A DNA stretch of 64,000 nt from Mesocentrotus franciscanus (lineage: Eukaryota > Echinodermata > Echinoidea > Camarodonta > Strongylocentrotidae): assembly GCA_037976565.1 (NCBI GenBank), contig CP137669.1, forward strand, positions 41,132,912 to 41,196,911. The letters are read 5' to 3'. Numbering within the stretch: position 1 is the first letter of the stretch; each line of letters starts with the position of its first letter. This document shows positions 1-12,600 of this stretch, piece after piece. The notes beneath the pieces were generated by a model that did no database searches, was not told the DNA's origin, and saw only the letters and a list, made by a program, of their open reading frames with translations. The position numbers and the translations under genes were made by a program.

Positions 1-327
1 TGCATGGTTGTTTTCTTGGAGTAGTGGTGTGGGGTGGTCATTCTGTTTCTACAATTATATGTACATTCTGTGAGGTAATATAATATATATATTGTATAAA
101 TGAAATGTTTGCATTATATGTCTACTTTTCTCACATTTAACAAATGATGTTTCCTCACTCACAAAAAATAAAAGCACACAAAATAGCTGACATTTACATT
201 GTGTGTATACAGGTAGGCCTATGTACTGGGAATGGTTGACCGCAAAATGTCTGTCAGTTGGGAGAAAATTAAGGAGAAGTCCACTGCTGTATCTCTAACT
301 TTTTCTGTAAACCCATTTCTGATGCAG
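1..327 (+). other. usherin intron, 3' end
   Basis: AT-rich intronic sequence with a short AT run near 84-100. It ends in the acceptor TGATGCAG at 320-327. No coding segment was seen here. Confidence 0.6.
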
Positions 328-617
328 GTACAGTTACAGCTCCTACAGCTTCAACCATCATAGGAGCAACTACAGGCCTTTACGTAGGGGGACTGCCTGT
401 GAACTTTGACCTTCGAGATCAGAAACTGGAGATCTGGCTGTCGTAAGGAGTAATCTGATTGGTTGCTTGAGGAATATCCGGATAGAGACTGCACACGTTC
501 CCACCCCTATTTGGAGAGATTTGGACTATTCCAATGCTCTTGAGAGAGTACAGGTTCCAGGGGGCTGGCAGGGTTGTCCCACTGAGCTGGAGAGGGGTGT
601 TCACTTTCTTGGCAAAG
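328..617 (+). CDS. USH2A: usherin exon 1 of window: end of laminin-G 1, start of laminin-G 2
   Basis: The acceptor is TGATGCAG and the donor AAG|GTAAAT. The first part reads GLYVGGLPVNFDLRDQK, the YVGG strand of a laminin-G domain. The second part reads NLIGCLRNIRI and later GWQGCPTELERGVHFLGKG, which matches the junction between the two laminin-G domains of usherin. The two parts lie in different frames: the first frame reaches TAA at 444-446, and the second is open from 428. One base is therefore missing between about 411 and 447. No intron could fit, so an assembly error or an allele is the likely cause. Confidence 0.82.
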
Positions 618-3600
618 GTAAATTGATGGCTGTGGTGTGAAGATAGCCCCTCTTTGTATCAAAGTGACATTTGTGAATCTATCACTGTTTTTGAAAGATA
701 GCACAGATTTCTCTGTGTTTGTCAGCCTGTGAAATCTCAGTTAGCTCCCACATGTAGCTTTCAAACTTTTGAATATAAATAAAATTTGATGGCTTGTTCA
801 CACACAACACAGGAAACCATAGCAGTTGGTTTGTTTGTTTATTTTATTTGTACATGTAAATGAATGGCAAGAAGTGATGAAAAAGGGTAACCGTTTGTAA
901 CAAATTTCCTAGGTGTATTAATTTTACGTGTTTTATCAGATACAGAAATGTAAAGCATGTCACTCTTGCACCATAGAAAGAAAGAAAAAAAACAGCCTTG
1001 GTTTACCATTGATATAGAGTACCGAAGCTGTGACATCATAAAAATCAATTTTTAGAATTTCTCAATTTTTTCTTCATTTTCTGAAAGAGCATAAAAAATA
1101 ATGTCCAAATGTAGAAAACCAATTGAATATGTTAAGTATTGGCTGAGATATGACCATCTGAATAAATAGCTTTCCTATGGGAACTCAGTGTTATATTGCT
1201 CTGGTTCATAACATTACTAACCAATCTTTTTATTCAGATGGTCATATCTCAGCCAATACTTAACATATTCAATTGGTTTTCGGCACTTGGACATTATTTT
1301 TGATGCTCTTTCAGAAAATTTAGAAAAAATGTAGAAATTCTAAAAATAGATTTCTGATGACGTCACACTTCACCACTCTATATGAACAAAGTGCAAAGTA
1401 TTGTGAATTGCTCCTGGGTCCTCTGAAATGATACTGATTGTAATGCTCTGCAGATCCTGGTCAGGTGCTTTTCTTTTCTTTACTTGGTTTCCGCTTTATC
1501 GTATCCCGTATTTTCTTCATACTCCTTAACCATTTGCCCATATATTACTGGGTAAAGTATTTTGAGGTCGATTTCATAAATTCTAACAGTACACTTATTA
1601 TTTTTTAGGTGTTTGGTAATACAAATTTACTTAAATTTCTATTTTATATAGTCTGCATCGTTTGCTATTTTAATCTTTCATCTACAACACTCTGTCAATT
1701 TACAGGATACTTGAGCTTACCTGAGGGAACATTCAATGGAGGAAGCAGCTTCAGCCTAAGTCTTGAGATAAAAACTCATTACCAGACAGGACTTGTGCTC
1801 AGTGCTTATCATCAGACCGGAAGCTACCTTCTGATCCAGATAGTAGCTGGAACCTTACAGGTATGGAGGAGATCATATCTTTTGTCTTCTGCTTCTCGCT
1901 TTCTCACAATGAGCATTTGTAGTAAATCTATTCCTTGAAGAAAAATATAGATTTAAATGTATTAAAGCAATCTTCAATGTGCAATTTTGATTTTCAATTT
2001 CTTAAAAATGATAAACCACTTACTATTCTTTTGAACTCTGATGGGAAGATTTAGCCAGTATACCTGTGTTAAGGTTTATATATAGTCAAAGTTGCATGGA
2101 AGCTTTCTGATCGCAACCTGTCATTTTTTGTAGGGGTGGCAACATTTTCTTGTTCAGCACAAAATTCCTTGGCTTACATTCTGCAGTGCTGCTGCAATGA
2201 GTACATTCATCCTCTTAGTCTTAAAAATTAATAAAATTGCACACATTTAAGAAGAACAAAATTATGACAGGTACATATCCCTAGTGGATTTAATTGCAAA
2301 ATGATATTCTATCAGGTAAGAGTGTATCATTTTTAGCACAGAATCCATCATTGGAGACTTTTTCTAGCATTCTTATGAGGCTTGTCTCCCTTTACCCAGG
2401 TGAGGTGAATGGTTAACTGGAAGGAATTAATTCCGTAATGGCAGCCATGCTAAAGCTGGGTAATAATTGTGGAGTGCTAAGAGTGTCAAGCTCCTCAGAC
2501 ATGAACACTCTACCAGTACCAGCTATTATTGTTGTTGTTGTTGTTATTATTATTGTATCCTCATCAGAGTTTGGATATTTCATTTGTTGAATCCATATAG
2601 ATTCAAGTGTCTACCGGTACTGGGTCACCCATCATTCTCTCCATACCAAACACCTCCCTCTGTGATGGTCTATGGAAGAGTCTCTCCATCACCAAGGTTG
2701 ACAACCAGCTCTCTGCATCCATCAACGGTGGTGTTTCTTCCGGTAGTCAGCTCTCATCCTCATCCCTCACTCTCCTGTCTTCACTTCACCTTGGTGGTGT
2801 AAGAGATGACTCAGAAGCAGCAGGGTTCCTTGATGCCATTGGGGTGAACACACAAGGTAGAATATGAAAAAGCACACCCCCTCCCTCCCCTCCCCCAATT
2901 TAGCAAATGATTGCCAATGAATAATAAAAGTTAACAAAAATGAGACAAACGCAAAACATTTGTTTTCTTCATTTCTAGTGCCCACATAGATTGATGCTTT
3001 AATACTACTAGGATAAATAAAAGATTACCGTAATTAACGGTGTATTAACCGCACTTTTTTTACCGTCGGTAAACATCAAAAGTCGGGGTGCGGTTTATAC
3101 ACCCATACAGACATGCATCATGCTGAAAATTCCAGGTATGTTACAATCTCCGCTCAGCAGCGGTCAAATTGTGTCACAGAGAGTGCGCGCGCTTAGGAGA
3201 GGATGGGGGGATGTCCCCCGAAATGCAGATTTTTCATTGGTTATCGCAGGAAATTCCTTACTACGTCATATTTTTATGTAGAGGAAAATATAATCTTCAA
3301 AATGATGTGCAACAAATATCCTGAAGTTCCTGATTTAGTTAGAAACCATCGTCCTGAAAGTGACACTCGTTTTCAACGCTTTTCAAATCATCCATTGGAA
3401 GTTCTTACATCAGAAAAAATATATCTAATGTGAATGTTATATTTTAATCTTGATCTGATAATTTTCATGTAATTCCTATGATGCGAAATGTGAAATTTGG
3501 GGCCCATAATTGTGCTCTATATAATCATAATTGTGTTGGAGTGTTGACGTACGTGCGGTGGATAAGAATGTGCGTTGCCCCATGTGTAATAATATGTGTA

Positions 3601-6600
3601 GTGGTAGAAGAAATGACGTGACGATGGAAACAATTGTTCGTCTTTCTAGCGAGATTTTGTATATAAATACTTGTCATCAACCTACAAATATGCAATGTTT
3701 TATTTTGTGAACTATTATTATTGTAATATTTCTGGTTGATTGATGATTTTAACTATCCTGAAGAGAGATGTTTGTCGATTCTTAATAAATGTCGGGTGGT
3801 GGGCGTTGGGATTTCGAGTGTATTTCGTACGGTTACATGATACATAGTCTCGTCTTCAGAGCTCTTTCAATAATTGAATAAAATTATAATCATGAATCAA
3901 CCTCCTTTCTTAAAAAAATAAAGGGGAAAATGTTTTTTAATTTAAAGAGATAGATTTGATGATTTATAAATAACATTTTATTCAGAGACTTCTCGAAAAG
4001 GGGGATTTTGTTGTATAATTTTTAAATACTATTATTAATTCAATGATTCGTATTGATGTGAGCCTAGGTCATTCTTACGATTTTTTTTGTGTAACTAAAT
4101 TTGAGGAGAAATATCAGTGGAATGACGGCACATTCTGGCCGAGAAGCCACGCTTTCTAGAGCGGGTATTTGGCAGCCCATCGCACAACGTAGCCACCCCT
4201 AGCCGTCGGGCGTGCCTAGACAAGTCCGATCTCCTCTTAATCCGTAACCAACTGGAGAGAAGGACAAAAGAGACAACGTGTACTAGACATAGACTGACGC
4301 TATCCCAGTCAAAAGGTTCCCTATGTTTTGTCCGAGATCTCATTGTTTCATGTTAAACATTGCTAAGACTCACCAACCTTTTGTGTTGAGTTAATCTCCC
4401 AATAACAATAAAAACAATATGGCCGTCTACCTCCGGCGTCCCGCTCGATTGATCAAGCTACGGTAATACAATCAATAGCAGGCTATTTCACAGCCGAATA
4501 AAATTCTTGTTGGGCTGGCGCATGCTAGTCGTTAGTCGTTACTGCTTTTAGATTGTGATTTTTGTTTATCACAAGACGGCTTTGTTTCCTGGCGCGATGT
4601 GCCGTACTAATTTGTATCAGTGATAACTTTGAATCTTACTTTTAGTTTTCATATTTTATTTCTTTCCGTCGGCTTATTTTTTGTTATAAAATTAAAAGCC
4701 TAATTATTAAATATCAGCGATTGTTTTCGCTTCTCTCCCGCGATGTCTCTGTTTTTTCTCAAACGCTGGTGGTATCGGCAATTATTTTCTTCATTCATTT
4801 CTTGCTTTCCGTCGGCATGCCTTTTGTCCCCTCTCTCCCTCTCTCTGTCTCTTATGTTGTTCCTCAAATGCTGCCATGGTGGTGTCGGCAATCATTTTCT
4901 TCATTCATTTCTTTCTTTTCGTCGGCTTACTTTGTGTCGTAAAAGCCGGTAAAATCAATGATTTAAAAAATTTAAAAAATTCTTCCCGGACGAAAAAAAG
5001 TTTTTTTTTTTTTTTTTTTTTTTTTAAAGGGTGAAAAAGAGGGGTGCGGTTTATACACGAGGGCGGTTTATACAACGTTAATTACGGTAGGTATTTTGAA
5101 AATTTGTGACTAAATAAGAACTGTTGGATTTAAAGCATGAAACTTCTCTTCTTCATCATTTTGTTAATGCTTTGATACATTTATACATAAGTGATATAGT
5201 TCTAATAAGGATAAGATTCTTCACATAATATTCATAGTATTCAAGCTCCTCATTCCATTCCATTCCATTCAACTATTGTCTATCTCCTCACAGGATTTGG
5301 AGGCTGCATGAGACAGTTGACCATCGACAACGTAGCAGTGAACCTAACCCGTGATATGACAGGCATCCTTAATGTCTATTTAGATGGATGCCCTCCTATC
5401 ACAGGCAGTAGCATCCAATGCTCTGATCCCCAATCAGTCTCTGTCTATGATGGTAGTAGGATGAACTTCACAGACAATGGTCTTAATGTATTCACAGGTA
5501 TGCACCCTTTATAAAATAGCTTCTTTAAAACTAGAAATGATTTAAGATAAATTATAATTGAAAGAAGAAAATTAATAAATGTATCATGTACAGTTGATTT
5601 GAGAGATTGTAATTTTCTCTTCAAAACCATATGTTGCCAAATTAAATTTGACTTGGTTTTTGTGCATTGTAATTATTTAAACACAAATGGTGATATTTTA
5701 ATGTTCATCAGAATATGTTCATAAGATACTACAACTGGGTTCGACAAGGTGCTTAATTAAGTATTGGCAGAGATCTAAAACACATACCACAGTGTAAGAG
5801 TTTTCTTTGATATTATCATGAAATTGTGCTGTACCATGTTTCTTTTTAGAGTATTTGTACCAGGTAACAGCAACTAACATGGCAGGATCTACTGATGGTG
5901 CATGGGCAACTGGAAGAACTAGAGAAGGAGGTTTGTTTAAAAAAAAAATTAAAGATGATATGAAACTTTTAAAATTATTACATGGTAGCTGTGTTTTCTG
6001 TTAAAAATAAGAAGTAATGAGGTTTTGTACGGCATGAAACAAAAACTATGTTTGCCATGCACACAATTAGTTTACATATACTTACATCAGAGACAAGTGA
6101 GAGATACAGGTTGACAGTCATGACAGCTACATGTATGTTAAACTCATATTATCAGGTGCCATCCTTTTGTAGTTAGAATATAAGTCTTTTCCAATAATTC
6201 ACACTCGATATTTGAACAATTCTTTTTTTTTAAAGGATAAATGAAAAATTATTTATGTTTTTTGTTATGCTTCTGTCTGTCTGTATGTACATGTACTTCT
6301 GTCCATCCCACTTTTTGTCACCAGATGTCAAAGGTGAAAGATCACAGGGTCATAAAAGTGTTACAATTCCACCAAAATATCTAATTACTGTGATAACTGA
6401 ACAAAAATTGAACCAATGTATACTTAACTGGTTTCAAGCATAAGTACATGTACAGTATGTATGAGCATCAAAAGATTAAATGAAGACCTTGGGTTCATGA
6501 GGTCAGATGTTAAAGTTCACAGGATCATTGCTCAGAGGCACATTAGAGACACAGCCGCATTCATCTTGTTTTATTTATCTTTGAAATGTTCAGCTCCTAT

Positions 6601-9600
6601 TGGGCTGAGCCCACCCATTGACACGGTGTCAATCACAGGATATGTTATCCAGCTGCAATGGCAGAGACCTTCAGGCAATACAGGTCTACTGACACAGTAC
6701 ATACTATCAGCATACAACCTAGATCTACCTGACATAGCACCAGTCCAAGCTGTCTTCACAGATACTTCATTTTCTGAGAACATAGGTGAGGGCCTTTGTA
6801 GAAACAGTCAATAATTGTTATAACTATTAAGATCTAGGTAACTGTAAATAATAGGGTTGTTCATTAAAGATTATCATAGTATTGATGAGCAAGAAAGTAA
6901 TAGCAATGGAATAGAGAAAAGGAAACAACCCTTCAATAACATGATTTGGAGGTAAGTTATAAGTTAAAACAGAAATCTGAATGCATAAAAGTTATTTGTC
7001 TGATTGGTAAACTTAAATCAAAATTTATACGGGAAAAAAAGTTAAAAGCAGAAGATATGGTTTCACCTTCTCTGTATTTGCAAATTTCAGAGCAGAAAGA
7101 AAAAATAAGATTACAATTAGCGTGTAAGTGTAATATAGGCAAATGTGTTGTCATGCATGCTACACATGGGGAACTCTGTTACTCGTATCTTGCCAGGGAT
7201 AGGATGGGGTGACCTCTAGAGCGTGGGTAGAGAGTACCTTATAGTGAACATGTTATATGACAATCTCATTTCATCATCTTGGTTGATCTCTCAGGTAACA
7301 TCACTGATGTAATCCCATATACAAACTATGATGTGACTGTGACTGCATGTACAGCTGGTGGATGCTCAGAGAGTTCTGCAGTCAGTGTGAGAACCAGAGA
7401 GGAAGGTAGGTCACTCCAATCCTTCTACTCAAATCCTAGATACATGTAAATATCACTTAATCCTGCCATTGTTACTAGTTATTATCAGGCTGATGAATTT
7501 AGTTACTTAGTTGAAACATACTCAATTCTCTATCAATGAAATTGTTTCTCTGTAGTTTTTATTCACTCAAAAATATTTGGCCTTGCAGAAGAAATGAAAT
7601 GAGGCCTCATCAAGAGAAATTTATCTTTGACGTCAGCCATGAATTTAACTTGAGCAAATTTCAAGCAAAGATATATATTAGAATAGTTTTACAATCAAAG
7701 GAATATTTTTTTTTGCTTAACATTTATCTTTGACATCACCGATTATATTTTACAGGAGGTGGTTGAAGGTGTTCATGCAGTGATTTAGAAATATTATAGG
7801 CAATTTTAGAATAGTTTACAATGTGTGAGATAATTTCAGTGGTACTGCAAAGATAATATGATGTTGAAGATTTGATATGTGTATGAATAAGGCTCTATCT
7901 CAGCAATTCAAAAACTCGTTATAGCCTTCACGTTTAGAAAATATTGAGCTGTAATTATGCATTTGCTTTTAAGTTCTGAATGACTTCATTTTTTAATACT
8001 GATTCCATGATAGCTCCCTCTGGTGTCCAATCACCTGAGGCCTTGTCCAAGACAGCTCGTACCATCACGACAGGATGGGCGTTACCAGAGAGACCTAATG
8101 GTATCATTACATCTTACCAGCTACAACTCAACAGTGTTACAGTCTACACTGGTACAGCACGTAACTACACACTCACAGGATTGAGTGTCTTCAATCCTTA
8201 CAGACTTGTTCTCATAGGTAATGCTCACCATATACTTCTTCTTCTATTTTATTTTTTTCTAAGATTATGTTTCCTTTAACATTGTATTGCTATCTGAAAG
8301 AGATGGAATTTGTGATTAAAAGTCTGTACATTTTTTACAGAAGTCCAAAAGCTGACTCATTGTTATGTTATGTACAGACATATATGCTAATTAATTAAGA
8401 CCTCATATGATATATGCCTACAAAATTCCTACCTGAAAATGTAGCTAAATTTTTTGTTTATGTATAGGACTCTTACAGAATTCGTATCATAATACTTTTT
8501 GCATTCATTCCAGAAAATTAGATTTTACTTAAACATAATGGACAAGTGCCTTATTACCTATTTGGGGACATTGTCTTCAAGAATTAGGAAACTTGAAGAA
8601 AAAAAAGTATTATTGAATATAACGTTAATCTTTCAACTCATGAAAATATTCGCACTATTGAACTCATAAGCATTCATTATTTGTATAATATTCTCTTAAA
8701 AATTAGGATGATATAAAGTTGTTTTATATTCCAATAGTCAGGTGGCTTAGTGTCAAATTTATCGATTATCGTTACTTGCCGGATAAAAGCACCATTTGTG
8801 GTACACGGCTTCCTTAGGACCTACTAAACGATATTAGGCTAGGAGCCCCCGGCAAAAATGTCAATTTAAGGGTTTGGGGGCGGGCGTCTTTTGGAGCCCC
8901 AATTGATTTTGTAACATTGATTTGTTGTTGTACAAATGCCAATTTTGGTACAGGGCTTCCTTAGGACCTACTGAACGATATTAGGGTAGGAGCCCCCGGC
9001 AAGAATATCATATAAGGGTGTGGGGTGGGGCGTCGCCTCGTAGCCCCCAAATAATTTAGAAGGTAATATAACATATATTTGTAGTTGTGCAAATGCCATT
9101 TTTGGTACAGGGCTGTATTAGGACCTGCTGAATGGTGGTAGGGTAGGAGCCCCGGCATAAATATTCATATATGTGTGATTGGGGGCCCCATGGCGTTTGT
9201 ACAACAAAAACTCAATGTTACATTACCTTACAAATTAGTTGTGGACTACGGGGCGTCGCCTCGTAGTCCACAAATAATTTATAAGGTAATGTAACATTGA
9301 GTTGTTGTTGTTGTACAACGCCATTTTTGGTACAGGGCTTTATTAGGACCGGCTGAATGGTGGTAGGTAAGGAGCCCCCGGCATAAATATTCATATATGT
9401 GTGACTGGGGGCCCCATGGCGTTTGTACAACAAAAACTCAATGTTACATTACCTTACAAATTAGTTGTGGACTACGAGGCGACGCCGCTGTCCCACACCC
9501 TTATATGATATTCTTGCCGGGGGCTCCTACCCTAATATCGTTCAGCAGTTCCTAATGAAGCCCTGTACTAAAAATGGCATTTGTACAACACCAAATAAAT

Positions 9601-12600
9601 GTTATATTACCTTCTAAATTATTTGGGGGCTACGAGGCGACGCCCCTGCCTCACACCCTTATATGATATTCTTGCCGGGGTCCCTACCCTAATATCGTTC
9701 AGTAGGCCGTAAGGAAGCCCTGTACCAAAAATGGCATTTGTACAACAACAAATAAATGTTATATTACCTTCTAAATTATTCGGGGGCTACAAGGCGACGC
9801 CCCGCCTCACACCCTTATATGATATTCCTGCCGGGGGCTCTTACTCTAATATCGTTCAGTAGGTCCTAAGGAAGCCCTGTACCAAAAATGGCATTTGTAC
9901 AACAACAAATCAATGTTATAAAATCATTTGGGGGCTCCAAAAAGATGCCCCCGCCCCCACACCCTTAAATTGAAATTTTTGCTGGGGGCTCCTAGCCTAA
10001 TATCGTTAAAAAGGTCCTAAGGAAGCCCTGTACCAAAAATGGTGCTTTTATCCGGGAAGTAACGATAATTTCACTAAGCCACCTGACTACAAGGAAGGTA
10101 ACATTCATCATTTTGTTTCCTGTTTTCAGCTTGTACCCAGATAGGATGCTCATCTAGTCCAGAGGTTACCATAACAACCTCTCAGCTTCCTCCCTCCTCC
10201 GTCGACCCACCTACTCTCTTCCCCAGGAGTCCCAGGTCCATTGAGGCTCGATGGATAGCGCCCTCTCAGCCCAACGGTATCCTGCAACGTTATGTTCTCT
10301 ATTCATCCACTGTGAATGGTGTGGTTGGGGATGCAGTCTACAATACGTCTGATCTATTCACTGACTTCATCCTCAATGATCTTTCACCAGGAACTGTCTA
10401 TTATTTATCAGTGGCTGTAAGTATCACTTTCCTTTAAATAGCCTCTGTCAGATATGACACAGTAAACCGCAACAGTTTTTAAAAATCTATAATGACGTAC
10501 GTGTAATACACTTTACACTTAACAGTTCTGTATCTAATAACATAAAGCTCAGTAAATATACTTAGGACCTTGGTTGAAAGCAGTTGCCATTTATTTAATT
10601 TTATTTTTAAAGAGTCACTGCGGTTTACCACTTCAGATTTGAATGAGCCTTAATAAAACTTGTGTACATCATCAGGATTTTGACTAGTGCAGACCAGGCC
10701 AGTGCTACCTCCTAAATCTTATACTATGGTGATTATGATTGGAGATAATGATCTTAATCTAATTTGCCATAATCTAAGCTGTAGCTCTCATAAATGGATA
10801 AAAGAAGTACATCTCATTAGTATCACATTCGAGTTATTCAAAGGAGCACAAAAACATTTCACCTTCTATACTTGTATGATGATAAACTGAATATTTTGGC
10901 ACTGTTCAAAAACACTGTTAAGACTTGTCATCGGATTTCTATCACGATACATAGCCTTTACCTTGCTTGAAGTGTACCACTCACCTGAAAAAGTAATTTC
11001 TGTTTAGCTACAACATCAACTTATAAAAAACGTGACCAGGCTTTTCATAGGTAAACAGTTAAGGAGTACAAAGAAATTAGAGGATAACATTAAAGAACCT
11101 GAATGAAACCGAAGTCCGACTTGGATTCCGTGCGCACCCTATTCTATCCGACTTGTCTACTCAACCAGTTGTTTTATATTTACTGAGAGTGTATATAAAC
11201 TGCAATATGTCTTTATAGAATTAATATTTGAAGCTCATATTTTGAATACAGTATAGCAACATAGGACTCTTTAGGCCAAGAGCAAAACATATTTTGCTTA
11301 TTAGTACACTTTAAAGTTTATGGGAATTATAAAAGATACAATGAATATCCATCTCTTCTACAGGCATGTACTGGTGGTGGATGTACAATCAGTGCACAGA
11401 GTAGCGTGAGGACAGAGGAGAGTATTCCAGAGGGAGTGCCAGCACCAATCATAACAGCCACTAGCCCATTTGAGTTAGTGGTAACATGGACTCATCCAAC
11501 ACAGCCTAATGGTAGGTCTAAAAATGTACACCTTGTTTACTTTAACTTTTTATATGCCCCACAAATAATCTCCCTGTGCCACATTGTATTTATCATAAAT
11601 ATACCTAAGGCTTCAAGACTATTAACCCGTTTCCATTGCAAGATTAATCTATACCGGTGTTGACATGGAGCCAATAAAGACCAGAAATGGGTAATTTTGC
11701 AAAGTCATTGTGTTGCACAAAGCAATCCTTCCATCAATCAGTGTGTATTCTTTTGTGCAAAATTGCAAGTGTGGCTAATGAGCGACTGTGCATAGAGGCG
11801 AAGAAAGCAACCATATTTTTAAAGAAAGCCATGGTCTGTTGAAAGTCTGAAAGGACCTCAGTCAATTAGTGTTGAAGCCTAACCTCACGTTTTGAATAAA
11901 TACACAAGAGTGATAGCTACAATAAACTACACCTTTACAAGGGCAGATGCCAAGCCAAGTAATTATACATGTAGAGGTTGTTGAGGTGTTGTGGTCCAGT
12001 GAAAAAGTATCCGGGCTGTGAACCACAAGGTATGGGTTTCAAATCCCTGTCGCAGCACTAATGTCCTTTGGCAAGACATTAATCCACGTATGCCACACTC
12101 CACCCAGGTGGGTTAAATGTAAATAAGTACCTCGTATGAATTAATTCCTAGTAATGCTCGAGTGCTGTAATAGCAGTCGTGATAAAGCTGGGATAATACT
12201 AAAGGGGCACCAGGAGTGGCAATGTGCCAGACCTACAAGACTCCACTATTATTATCAATTGCTTTTTTCTGGGCTGTAATGTGCACCTTTACTTGAATAT
12301 GGTATGGGCTTAGAACAACTGATTGCTTGTTTGACATATTTGGGAAAATATTTGTAATTTGATTCCCATACACATTGTCTAATCTCCACTTAATGATAAT
12401 CTAGAAGGGATTCAGTGTGTGTTGAATACGAACTGATCCCGTAAACCAACTTCATTTCTGCATCTCTATGACAGGTGTGATCATCAGCTATGCCCTGGTA
12501 CAGAACGGTATCCCGATTCAGAACTCCACCTCTATGTCTTACACTGCATCCAACCTATCTCCCTGGAGTCTTCATGTGTTCAGGGTAGAGGCTTGTACCT

